Positions 9,431 to 22,379 of a DNA stretch of 64,000 bases are shown here, one piece after another. The notes under the pieces are model-generated. The model saw only the letters and a program-made list of their open reading frames with translations, ran no database searches and was not told the DNA's origin. The stretch is from assembly GCF_012273895.1 (NCBI RefSeq), contig NC_052119.1, forward strand, positions 5,713,990 to 5,777,989, in the 5' to 3' direction. The position numbers and the translations under genes were made by a program. Position 1 is the first letter of the stretch; each line of letters begins with the position of its first letter. The DNA comes from Zerene cesonia (taxonomy: Eukaryota; Arthropoda; Insecta; Lepidoptera; Pieridae).

Positions 9431-12400
9431 TCTTCATGTGGGCTAATAAATAAGGCTTTCAAACTGTCGATTGAAAGTTTTAAGGGATGTCACTATCTCC
9501 AATCAAAGTAAGTATATGGGTGTGTAATAAAAGCTTGCGTTTTGAAAGAGAAAAATAAAAGAGAAATGTGAATAGCGTCCACGAAACGTTTATACACCTG
9601 AGTGCTTGAGTGGCCAACGTAATCTATGCGTGGCTTTATCGAAATGGGCCAATGCGCGTACCTACCTCACTCCTTTTTATTTCGCTCGAGAAATCCTTCA
9701 CCCGAGCGATAGCGTCGTTTTGCTTAACATAAATTACCTTTTTACATTGAACCTGAATCGATCGAACTATGCTAATCAGCAATGGAGTGTACTGCAGCGT
9801 CGTTTACGTAAATCAATGTTAAAACAAACAAAACAAAGAATGTGTACTAAGATTTTAGTCGTAAAATATTAGTAGTTAAATGCAGTCTTTAGGAAATTAA
9901 AATACGTTTCTTTTATTGTGAGACATTTAGAAATACAGAATTTGTTTTATTACAACCGTATTAAATATTTTACTATCCTTAGCAACGATTCCGATAAGTA
10001 AAATAAACACATTACAGTTTATTCAGCTGTTAATTTCTATTGAATCAATTGCGTAATTGTTAGTCAATGAGTATCGGAATATTGTTAATGTTAAGGTTAA
10101 TGCTTATACAATTTGTAATGCGATGCGATGTGCATTTTTCGTGAACCACGTTCTAATTATAATAATATATGTATTTATTAAACGTTATGTGTTTAACCAA
10201 ATCTATCTATCTAAAACGATACTTTCAGGACGGGGACAACAAACATAGTTATAATTCGTCTTTTTGATTGGTCAACTGTTTTCAAATTCATGGGATATTT
10301 GAATCAAATATAAATGCATAAAACAGCTAGCTATTTATGCAAATTAAACGTTTCCAGCACTATAGAAAAGGAATACTTTCAAGTACGAAAATATAAACAA
10401 AACGGACGGCGCTACTTACACTTACAAATAGTTTTCTTCAAGAGGTTTCGAAGTTGAAACAGACCTCTCCTAAGGTTAAGTGCAAATATTAATTAACTAG
10501 ATAATTACATTCAAAACAGCCTAACACATTAAGCCTACGTCGCTTTATTTGCACATTCATTTAGCGTGTGTGTATTGTTGTTTAAAACATGTCATTGAGA
10601 AGCGTTATGACTGGTGATGAAAATTTTGAATACGTAATTGACTGTACTGTTAGTGGGAGGAGATACCATCACCCTGTAATGCACAATGGTTATGAAATAA
10701 AAATACATCTCTAAGGATGTTTGAAACCAGGTGGTATATATAATAAGTGCGTAAAATATTTTGAATTATTGTTCTACGTGATAATACAATACAATTACAA
10801 TCTAAGTCTTTTTACGTACACTGGTACAAAATAATTCAATCTCAACCTTTGGACTCGACTGTCACGTTAATAATCTATTATTGAATAAAAGTAGTGCCTT
10901 AAGGAATAAGGCAGTTTTCTACGTGTGAAAAAAATCAAAAGCGGATGCGTAATTTTATAATTTATCTGCAACACATTATTTACACAATGTAAGCAGAATA
11001 TTTTAGAATGCAGAGCAGATAAAAATGAGTTTTTAAAAGCGGATAATATAAAAATCCACTAATCCTAAATTCTCCGTACAGTTTAGTAAAATCATTTTCC
11101 TTATTACACAACATTTAGCCTCGAATTGTACAAAATAATACTATATTTTAAGGCTGCAACCTTATACATGTATCAAGTAATATATAGACGTTAACATTCA
11201 ATACAAATCATCATTAGATCCTAAATGACCGTAATACTGGCTCTTCCTACATCCGACATCGTTCACACGTAAATTAAAGATTCTATGTTCTTCCTTTTAA
11301 CAATTGTAGAGAGGTTCTGAGGATCGTTAAACCAATAACCTCCTTTTTCAAGGATTGTTTTATGAAGAATGATGTTAAATACAAATTACTAATTAATTCC
11401 TCCTTTCCTTGATTTTAAAATAAATAATAGATAATTATAATGCCGCTAAGCTTAACTTCAACATTTTACTGTTTTCGACGGTGTAGCTTTTTATTTAAAA
11501 TTATTGCATTTCCCGCTTAAATAAAACATTTAATAAATACAATTTTAGACAAACAATTTAAACAATTTATTTAAATACAGCTTTGGTGGGTGGTTACATA
11601 TACTTGGAACTCTCCTGATAAGTTTAAAAAATACATTTCTTATGAAGTACAAGTCATTTGAATTTGAACCCGAAATATTTGTAACAGTCGGGCGATTCAC
11701 AGGTATCTGTGTAAGTAATATTTTAACAATTGGTCTTAAATTCCTACTCATGTTTCGCAGTAGCGATGTTTATTTGCCGACCTATACCAACTGTTCGCAA
11801 AAAGCTACGTCATACATTTATGAAATCATATGCATAAAACGTAAAGGTTTACACACACTAGGGAAGGGATAATTCGAACTATTTCATTATAAGCAAAAAC
11901 ACGCGAAATATTTCAATCGTCACATCTCCCTTCAAGATAATGATGATGATTTTTTTTATAAAATAATGAAAACCGGAACTGAACTTACGAATGAGATGTT
12001 TTACGTACCTAAAACCTTTCAGCATCTTATTCTGAATTCGAGGAAACTCATATAAAATCCATTACAAACCGCAAAAGATTCCTTCCCTGAATCTCATGTT
12101 CTACACATAAAACTACTGGTCACAGAATAGGAACAATGCATTGAACAAACCCAGAAAGATGAAGTCAATAAATCAGCTATTTACGTTCTTCCGTTAGTCT
12201 GTATAGCGCCGGAACATAAAATCCGGTGGAACAGCTTGTTCATGCACATCCGTATTAATATCCTACTTATCCCAATCATCAAATAACTGCATGTATCCTT
12301 CATGATATATGTGATAATAGATGGAAAGGATTGTAGAAGCTTTCGTCTTCTAAATTTTCATATCCCCCTCCTATACGGTAAACATCGTACCAGAATCGAG

Positions 12401-14903
12401 AGTAACTTACATCCGCGCTATAATCGATATGGATAACATATTTAAGACGGTTAAGCTGAGGAGTTTCTCCGTAAAGATTAAACACAGAAACTTAAGAATA
12501 TTTTACATTCAGTTAGATCGGATAAGCTATTATTATAATATGGCATAACCATGCATGAGTTTTAAGCAGAAATATTTATAAAATCTATTTCCTGTATAAT
12601 AATTAAAATCTAAAGTAACAAAAACTGTTTTGAGCGTTACTTTGTAGGAAAAAAGTAGGTTTAGTACTTTACAAAGCGATTCGAGATTCAAGCTAGGATG
12701 TTGCCTACACTACAAACAGTGTACAAACCACTTAATTGTGTCGAATCATGTATAACAATTATAGTATTAACAAAGTAGAGAATACTTTTTTTTATTCAAA
12801 TAAAATCATGTACGTAGATATAATGGTATGCATGTGAGTGAGTGTGTGTGTCAGAGAGTGTTTGTGTATTTCTTTTCATGTGTAAATGCGTCACGGGGAT
12901 AATGAATTAATTTAAATGCTATCCTAATATCTTTTCATCTTTCTATGTATATAGTTAATTCTTATATTGCAACTAGATCTTCGGTGTCGCTTCTAAAAGT
13001 TCAAGTGACAAGATTTCATTTTTAAAATGCATATTGAATTTTTCTTTATAGATATTGCCTTACTGTTGTTTTTAAAAGTGTGCTTTGAGAGATTAAGATG
13101 GGCTTGATCCAGACTTTTTTTTTGTATTTTTATTCTATGCCAATAAAATACGTCTTATTCACATTAAAACCTCTTATAACCATTAAAAGCCTACTGAAAG
13201 AAAAACATAACGTCATTAGTAAATGGTCTCAAGGTTAACACTCCAAACTTATAAATTTTTCTCACAAGAAAATAGAAGGTACTAAATAAATAAGTAGAAA
13301 TAAATCCTACATTTCGCTATAATACCTCATTTCGCGTGTTCAAGTATAAATCAACAAAATATTTAACATACCATTCTTATGTATGAGCGTCATGTATTTG
13401 TCAAATATTTTTGTGGTTAATAGCACCGTGAAAATTTCCATTTTAAATTTCCATATGTAAAGATTCTTTCCTTTAATATACGGAGAATAACTGACAATAA
13501 TTTCCTATCAAACACAAAAGAATCATGTCTATCGATTTAAAACCTACAGATTTATAACCTTTACGATTTAAAACCTACAGTAACAAAACAAAAAATACAG
13601 TCGATTTGACAACCTCCTTTGCTCTTTGAACGTCAGCTAAAAATTTATATCAAACAATAATTTTCACACATTAGGCGTTAGAATAACTTGTGGTATTAGG
13701 TCAATTACTAACATAACAACAAATCTAATAGACTTTATGGTTCATATTAGCATAACCTTGATTTTCCGTTATCTAAATATTACCTACATTTGAATGGCAT
13801 GTATACAAGCGAATGTATATCTTATTGCATAACGCACTCTGTAAATACTTCCTTATATTTCTGATGCGAGTTCACTTCAAGTGAACCGTTCGTTAAATAT
13901 TTTAAAAGCTAAATGATACCACTCGGTTATACGGCTGGCAAATAATGACTGACCCCTTGAACATTGCGTTTTTGAACGAATACCGAGTACTTCAACAATT
14001 TAATATCTGTTCTATATTTAATGTGTAAAATGGTATAATTCAAAAATACCTACGTTGATGAAAAGTTTTCATGGCTGACTACATTAAAAAGAAATTTCAA
14101 TAATAACAACATTCTTTACTACAACGAGTCTATAAAAGTATAAAATGTTGAGCAACTTATTTAAATCTATTATATTTCTATTAAACACAAAAAAAAAACA
14201 GTTTTTTTTTTTATAAATTCATTTTATTTTTATCATTGATTGACTATTGGTCACTATATAAATCGAATTAAATTAAAGGTAGTCTACTTTTAATTAATTT
14301 AGTTTTTAAATAAACCGAAACATATCATTAACAAATACTATTTATAAAGGCCCCTCTTAGATAACTATGCAAAAATCCTAAAGCTTTAAAAAAATTATAA
14401 CGCAATACCTCTTAGTTTCTCAAATATCACCATCACATATAAGTAACCAAAAAATCTAGTATCCGGAATGTTAGATCTAGCCGTGTAACGCTAAAACTAG
14501 TCACATTAGTAAATCGTGTGACGACGTGTGTGTTTGTTCGATCAATTACATATATGAGGCGCCAGTCGACAAATAAAAGTACATTAACTTTGTATGTAAT
14601 GTAGTTATTCTTACATACCTTGTTTAAGGTTACACTATATATTTTATAACGTAATAAAATAACCTTAAAAATGCTAACATGTTGAATGTTGATACTAAAA
14701 TAATATTGAATGGAAAATGAAGTATTAAATTTTATATGACTATTCATAATTTCGGGATATCTTTATGAACCATCTCGAACAATAATATTTTTATAAGGAC
14801 TTAAGCTTCATTTACTTCTGATAACTCTATTTACGACACATGAATAATGAATATGTATTAGACTAAATATTATAACAAATATATTACTACTAACATATAT
14901 ACT
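9431..14903. other. Noncoding stretch up to an assembly gap
   Basis: Mostly AT-rich. It holds a TG/AG-rich simple-sequence run near 12835-12865, an ATGATGATG run near 11938, and a 17-bp sequence, CGATTTAAAACCTACAG, repeated at 13533-13549 and 13564-13580. Two possible micro-exons on the minus strand (10426-10469 and 12411-12455) are described in the findings. The 104-codon minus frame at 14433-14747 is AT-rich and shows no features of a protein. Confidence 0.4.
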
Positions 14904-15903
14904 NNNNNNNNNNNNNNNNNNNNNNNNNNNNNNNNNNNNNNNNNNNNNNNNNNNNNNNNNNNNNNNNNNNNNNNNNNNNNNNNNNNNNNNNNNNNNNNNN
15001 NNNNNNNNNNNNNNNNNNNNNNNNNNNNNNNNNNNNNNNNNNNNNNNNNNNNNNNNNNNNNNNNNNNNNNNNNNNNNNNNNNNNNNNNNNNNNNNNNNNN
15101 NNNNNNNNNNNNNNNNNNNNNNNNNNNNNNNNNNNNNNNNNNNNNNNNNNNNNNNNNNNNNNNNNNNNNNNNNNNNNNNNNNNNNNNNNNNNNNNNNNNN
15201 NNNNNNNNNNNNNNNNNNNNNNNNNNNNNNNNNNNNNNNNNNNNNNNNNNNNNNNNNNNNNNNNNNNNNNNNNNNNNNNNNNNNNNNNNNNNNNNNNNNN
15301 NNNNNNNNNNNNNNNNNNNNNNNNNNNNNNNNNNNNNNNNNNNNNNNNNNNNNNNNNNNNNNNNNNNNNNNNNNNNNNNNNNNNNNNNNNNNNNNNNNNN
15401 NNNNNNNNNNNNNNNNNNNNNNNNNNNNNNNNNNNNNNNNNNNNNNNNNNNNNNNNNNNNNNNNNNNNNNNNNNNNNNNNNNNNNNNNNNNNNNNNNNNN
15501 NNNNNNNNNNNNNNNNNNNNNNNNNNNNNNNNNNNNNNNNNNNNNNNNNNNNNNNNNNNNNNNNNNNNNNNNNNNNNNNNNNNNNNNNNNNNNNNNNNNN
15601 NNNNNNNNNNNNNNNNNNNNNNNNNNNNNNNNNNNNNNNNNNNNNNNNNNNNNNNNNNNNNNNNNNNNNNNNNNNNNNNNNNNNNNNNNNNNNNNNNNNN
15701 NNNNNNNNNNNNNNNNNNNNNNNNNNNNNNNNNNNNNNNNNNNNNNNNNNNNNNNNNNNNNNNNNNNNNNNNNNNNNNNNNNNNNNNNNNNNNNNNNNNN
15801 NNNNNNNNNNNNNNNNNNNNNNNNNNNNNNNNNNNNNNNNNNNNNNNNNNNNNNNNNNNNNNNNNNNNNNNNNNNNNNNNNNNNNNNNNNNNNNNNNNNN
15901 NNN
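14904..15903. other. Assembly gap, exactly 1,000 N
   Basis: A run of exactly 1,000 N, the usual placeholder for a scaffold join of unknown size. Distances across it are not reliable. Confidence 0.97.
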
Positions 15904-18900
15904 GGAAGAATGAAAGAAGTTTGAATGATGAGGAGGAAAAGATAAGGTCAGATTGTTTGAGGAGCGTAACGCCAGGGAGTGAGAGGAATTTTATATATTA
16001 GATTTATCGAATACTGTATTTTTATCAAAACAGTTACGTATTAATGAAATTCTATTACTTTCTATGAAATATATTGTTCATCTTATACCGAGAAGAGATA
16101 AGGTGTTTATGCATGATATTAAAAATGAATAAACTTGCCTTAAATCAAGTAACTTTCAATAAATGTCTCAACATGTTCCGAAAAATGTTTGTGCCGATAA
16201 TGAAAACATTGAAAAGGACGACTTATTTCTCATAAATACTAACCATTACTGGACTTCTTGTAAGGCAAGAGACAAACGGTAAATTTATAAGGTACAATGC
16301 GAGTAACGAATATGAGAAGCAAGCAATTTTTCATGTTGCAAGCCATTTATTTATCGTGCCCTGAATGAATGGTGCTGGCTCAAATATAGGTTATATAATT
16401 TTGTAGGACATTGGCATAACAGTTTATTTATATATGGGATTAAAGTTGATTAAGTTCATCATATTTTTAACGAAATATTGTAATGTTACACACCTACACA
16501 TGCCGTTAAATATATAGGCAAAAATAAATAAGGTCGCATATTATTCAGATTTTTATTTAATAGTATTGATCCCATTTTGTTCAGTTATAATTATGAGTTA
16601 AGTTGCAGCAATGAAAAAAAAATTCACAATGCGATTGTAACAATAAATATTTGTTTGTAGTAAACCAATACCCATTTTAATTTCTTATTTTAATTTAACG
16701 CTCACAAAGAACATAACGATAGAATTTTATTATAGTGTAACAATTACACCCCTTGCCGAATTCTATTGAATATCCATAATGGTCAGTAAAACATTTACAA
16801 GGAGGACATGTGACAGAAAATATTTGTTAGTGCATTACATATATGATCATGTGTGTGTGATCAGGAAAATTCCAACTCTCTCATACTCCAATTTTCTCAT
16901 ACTTTCCCCTTGTCCCGTCAACACTGAATTCCGACACGATCTTGCTTAAAGCTTTTAATTGTCATTAGCATATCTGAAAAGCGTACACAATAACTATATT
17001 ATATTACATGCTATATCAATTTGTACGACAATCGACGGACGTGTTATAACGTATTGTACTATTTTAATTTTAATTGTATTTTAATGCTCTTCACATGTGT
17101 AATAAAACTATTGATTGCTGTATAGGGTGATGTTAATACACGCGAAATGTTTTTAATTCTGGTATTGTTTTAAGGTTTAACAGTTTTCATAGTTTTTAAT
17201 ACAGTTTACTTTAAGAGATATGGTATTCAACGATAGCAGAAAGGTAATCACGGTAAAAAATTATATATAAAATAAGAAAAATATGATTGAAGCTACTGAT
17301 GTTAAATATAACATTTAAAACCAGTTTGCTGTAAAATACCGGGATTTTTATGTATCTTGAGCTGTGGACATTTATTTTAAATCTTATCGATTTTTTTCAT
17401 ATGTTGCATACAAATGTTGACGATTTCGTAATTATATTAATGAAAAAAAAATACGAAAAAAGTTTACGTCAACATCCATACTGGTAAATAATATCTAATT
17501 TTAAATAACCTTTTAATTTATATTACAATTAATAACAAAATATAACAAGATAGCTAATTTTAATATTTGTTTATGCGGTCTGAGTTATTGTTTATAGTTA
17601 ATTAGCATATTTTATTTAATTTGCGCACAAAAATTAGCATTTTCATATCCTTTTATGCGCAGTCAATAAATAAATCATAGACTTTTATTCATTTTTTATT
17701 GAACTTAATTAATACCTAATACCATTTTAATGTTAAAGAACTACTGTTTTTATGATATTATTTTATGAGCATTTTGTATTGATTTAAAAAAAACTCGCAG
17801 CTCATTAGTCATGGTAAAATGAAACCTACGTACTATTGAATATTTAATAAATTATTTTTATATATTAACAGTTTCTATATAGATTATGCTTTGTACGAAA
17901 AAAATATAGGTTACAAGTTATTACGTGAATACATGTGGTTAGGTTTTTCTTATTTTATCTTATATCTAAACGAATAAAAATAAATTGGTGTCGAGGGCAA
18001 ATTGTTAGATATGTATTGTACTTATTGTGATGAGAAGTTTCGTTCTCAAACGTCCGCCAGTTGACGGCGCTTCGCTTTCCGGGGCTCCTATATCTGGTAT
18101 ATAGTTAAAAATAAATCGAACCAAATCTAACACACCTCCTAACTTAACCTAAAATTCTGATTTTGGATTTGTACTTATATAGTATACCACCAATATATAC
18201 ACAAAACTTTGAGCATATGTAAACTGACTGACGCCATTTGTAAATGAGCTAATCACACATATTAACGGTATAAATTTATTGAATATATTAATTAAAATAA
18301 ACGTCTCTATATGAATTACTAAAGTGCAGTTCACGCGCCGTCGTTATCACCTAGATATTAGCAACAAATGCTTCAATTATCGGACCATCGAATTATATCT
18401 CGACACACATAACATTGGTTTATAATTATCGATTCGTTTTCCTACATGGCGCCTATGCAATATCAGAGGCTGATAACGATTTCATTTACCGCATATCTAT
18501 AAGTGCGCCGTAGCATATCGTTTGGGATTTTATTACTATATAGCATGTTGTATTAATAGGGATAACTGCGTGCTAAAGTAACGTTATTGCAATAGTCATA
18601 GGTTTAATTCCAAAGAAGTAATATATAAACAATTTGGTTACTTATAGTGCTTGTGTATCAATGGCAAAGGGAATTAATAAAAGTTGTACATACATAAAGC
18701 ATAGAGATAATATAACACCAATATTTCGTATCATTTAATATATATATAATCTGTACTTGTTTTTTAATGGAGAAATGAATTAGGGCGGCAAAAAATTAGG
18801 ACGAAAGAAAGAACTCAAAAACCTTCTTCTAAAGAACAAGCGAGTAATGGAATTTCAATCTTATTATCTAACTAGCCTTGTTCAATATATTTAAAGGTTT

Positions 18901-19473
18901 ATTCATTTAATTTGCGCTAGATTATTATGTAAACATTAAATGATAAATTACATAAGGAATCTAACAGTAAACATTTATTACAAGGATATAATAATACGAA
19001 TGCAACACACACACACACCCGCAACACTTTTTATTACAAAACATTTTTCACACCTCGCGGTAATCTTCGAATGTAAATAAATTGAAATTTAAATCGGCAG
19101 CAATGTAAAAAGGTCGATATTACCTAAGGACCTCTAAACGTTATATATAATTCGCAAGAATATAATTACTAGGAAACATAATCAAACTTAGCAGCTATGC
19201 ATTATTGGAGTGCTTTAACAGCACTATATCAAAATTTTGGACACTTGATATAGTTGTTTATAATCAGTTAAGAACAAACAAAAAAGAGAGCCGTGGGTGT
19301 ATTTTATTTTTTCTATTATAGAACACAATATTATGTACTAACTTTTTGTCCACGGCTTCGCCCCCGTTGGCAAAGGAAATTTACATGGGAGCATGGGAAT
19401 GAGATGTATCACTGCGATAAAAATAGCATTTAGCATTCTCTAGTCTCCTATCTTCCCCAAACAATTGTGTACT
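15904..19473. other. AT-rich noncoding stretch
   Basis: No gene found. A small GC pocket at 18043-18095 (CGTCCGCCAGTTGACGGCGC) stands out, without other structure that I can name. A short CA run lies at 19008-19018. Confidence 0.4.
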
Positions 19474-19827
19474 TCTATATGCGGTAGTCGAGCACGCTTC
19501 GGCACGAATTGGGCCAACTCGCACCGGGGAAGTACCACACCCCCACAGAAGACCGGCGTGAAATAGCATTCTGCTGTGTTTCGTTCGGTGAGTGAGGGAG
19601 CCGGAGGCCCATATCCTTTTCCTTACCCTTCCCAGTCCTTTCCTTTATTCCTCTCACCAATCCTTTCTTAATCCCTTTCCAATTTAAAGTCGGCAATATT
19701 TTTGTAGAGGCGTAAGGTCTGTAATCGACTTTACGCCTCTACAAATGTTCATGGGCGGTGGTAACGCTTACCATCAGGCGTCCCACCAGCTCCATTGCCG
19801 ACTGTGACATAAAAAAAAAAAAAAAAA
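19474..19827 (+). mobile_element. SINE-like element, copy 2 (best preserved)
   Basis: Head GGTAGTCGAGCACGCTTCGG, then GGGGAAGTACCACACCCCCA, CAGAAGACCGGCGTGAAATA and GGGAGCCGGAGGCCC, then a pyrimidine-rich part. The tail GGGCGGTGGTAACGCTTACC, ATCAGGCG ends in 17 A. Compared with the copy at 227-540 it has a long hairpin insertion just before the tail (19701-19745). Homology may extend upstream of 19474, but the boundary is unclear and I see no target-site duplication. The poly-A end and several dispersed copies support retroposition. Confidence 0.75.
19701..19745. repeat. 15-bp-stem hairpin inside the SINE-like element
   Basis: TTTGTAGAGGCGTAA at 19701-19715 is inverted at 19731-19745 with a 15-nt loop. 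In the copy at 227-540 a shorter and unrelated stem (TCGCAGA/TCTGCGA) sits at the same place in the element. Confidence 0.75.
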
Positions 19828-21386
19828 CAAATATCGTAACATCACTCCCTTGTAACGCAAAAGATAATTAAACAAAGAACCAAACATACGCTTATAATAT
19901 TAGTAAGTTATAATATTATAAACAAACACAATTGTTCTCTGTATTCCATTATATTATTAAATTACTTATAATCTACTAATAGTCCAAATTCAATATTGCT
20001 AAGGATCCGATACAAAGAAAATTATATAACGTTATCTTCACGTCACTAGTGTATTCTAAATCCCACACCAATTGCTAACTCCTGCTATAAGAATGTCAAA
20101 AAACACCAATAACACCTCAGTTATTACGAATGATCTAATTAATCTATGAGTAACTTATTTCAAAACGATGAGAGGAAAATCTGTTACGTAACCTTTTTAC
20201 TAGTATCAAAATGACATTAAAAAAACATTGTGGTGCCGCGACGTCATTATGGATAGCAATCGATGTGTCAATGAACTTTGTGGCCCAATTTAGGGGCCTA
20301 TAAAATACTTAACGTAATGTTTAGTAGTAAAACTATCATATAGTTTCGACGAATAATCGATAATGATCATCAGGTTTAGTAAAGACAATCCGCAAGATGG
20401 GTGGCAGACTTCTTATCCATTTTTTGTAAGATTAAACATTTGTTCAAATATACAACTTATCTTATTTAAATATTTAATAGTTTTCTTAATTTAATGAGAA
20501 ATGTTTACTGTATTTGTATAAGCCAGGCATAAAAAATTATGATCAATTTTTCCTAATTAACAATAATCTTCTATTGTGCTCTATATATTATAATTTTAGA
20601 ACAATTATTGAATTTTCGAGAAGTGATAAGCAAAAATAATTTTTACTTTATATTTACACCTGATCAATTTATGCTATCATCGATACATTACCAATTTCAC
20701 AGTAGACACAACTAATCAGTCCTATTAATATGTGATAATCAGTAATTTTTAGTTCATTAAAAAGAGAAGTGACCTAATGATATTCAGAATTACCTTATCA
20801 ATGACACAATGGATAAATTTAGACTTTGACAACATTGACTACATGACCACATTGAAAACTTCGAAAAGAAAATTAGCCTTATCAAACCACTCAAACCTTA
20901 GTCATACAAATTGCTCATAGCTGTTTGAAAAACTGTTAATCGCATTAGCATCGTTGTTGGGTGATTAAGCTGATCAAGCTTTGCCTTTATGAGGTCGAAA
21001 AGATCATTGCCCAAAATGAGTAATGAAGGGAAAACAATTTAACATCATTATTTATACAAAATATTAAAAAATCAAATGGTTTTTCGGCAGTGTTGTATCG
21101 GAGAACCTACACGTTCACTTTAATTGATATGTAAATAAATAGCGTATAATGTAAATTTTATTTAATTGCATAATTATCCCATGAAACTAAATAGAAACTT
21201 TTTGTAATATAAACTTTGTAACAAAACCCATTATTTTGTTAATTTTATGGTAGCCTAGCTAGCCTTAGAAGCTAGCCTAACTTCTATGCAGGTATCATAC
21301 TTCTAACAGGACTCAGTTCTAAAGATTTAATCATATAAGCCTGGGCTCCAAAGTAATGAGTTATGTTTGTGACGACTTTATGGCAA
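19828..21386. other. AT-rich noncoding stretch
   Basis: No gene or repeat recognised. The piece at 20231-20290 is less AT-rich, but no frame or splice structure is evident. Confidence 0.4.
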
Positions 21387-21595
21387 ACTAGCTGCGCCCC
21401 GCGGTTTCACCCACATAAGTCAGTAATCTCGTAGGAATATCGGGATAAAAAGTTGCTTATATGTTGTTCCAGTTGTCCAGCTGTCTAAGTACCAAATTTC
21501 ATTGCAATCGGTTCAGTAGCTTTTGCGTGAAAGAGCAACAAACACAGACACATCCTTACAAACTTTCGCATTTATAATATTAGTATGATAGGATT
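21387..21595 (+). mobile_element. ACTAGC-family retroelement (SINE-like, RTE-type tail)
   Basis: It starts ACTAGCTGCGCCCCGCGGTT, continues GTAGGAATATCGGGATAAAA, then CCAAATTTCATTGCAATCGG, and ends TTTATAATATTAGTATGATA. It is a typical lepidopteran dispersed repeat. The body and terminus look like the 3' region of RTE-type non-LTR elements, which is my inference from memory. It is about 205 bp, with no protein and no clear target-site duplication. Confidence 0.7.
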
Positions 21596-22379
21596 TAGAA
21601 ATGTGAGTGACTAGAGACTTGATGAACCGAATGAGAAGAGTACAAGTAATACGAGTATAAAATACAGATTATACCTATCCCGCTGAAGCAATCAGGCAAA
21701 AATAAAGCGCATGAGTCATGTTATGAGTTTATCAATTGAACAGATTTTAAATAATACCTACCTATTAAATAACGTTTGAACTTAAAATAAGGAAAAATAA
21801 GAGCACCTTTTGCAATGTGATAATCGTTTGCCAAACTGATTAAAATTTTAAATTATGTATCAATGTCAGTGCTCTAATAAGCGTTACTTATAAGTTCCCT
21901 GAGTTGGTCATTAACATTAAATCCTATATATGCTAATAATTAACACGCACTAAAATTAAAACAATATTGCGTGCGCTAAAGGATTCTAAAAAAACTGCAT
22001 TAGCACCTACCGGTGTTGTTCAAAAGTTCGATGCCTTTCCTAAGGAATGTTTGAGTGCATTTCAATAGCAAACATGTTTGTGATTTTGAACAAAAATAAG
22101 AAACCAACCTCAACTTTTAGCAAACAATACATACCTACGTTTTAAATATAGAAAAGAGATAATTATATTGTATTCTTTAATATTAATTCGCTGTACTATT
22201 GCTAATTTTTTTACGATAACTCACAGTAGAATCTTTGAAATTCAATTAAAATTCTAAATTGTTCCGCTATCTAAATCTTCATGTAGTAACTTTTTATCTG
22301 ATACGAAGGACTAATTGCAGAATTAAAACACTTTATTATCACCTCATACATAACGCATTAACAAATTCCCAGTAGCATT
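21596..22379. other. AT-rich noncoding stretch
   Basis: Nothing recognisable; it ends where the duplicated block begins. Confidence 0.45.

Noticed and set aside
12830..12870. TG/AG-rich run as a Z-DNA or regulatory element
   Set aside because: Short and imperfect simple sequence; nothing beyond low complexity is shown.
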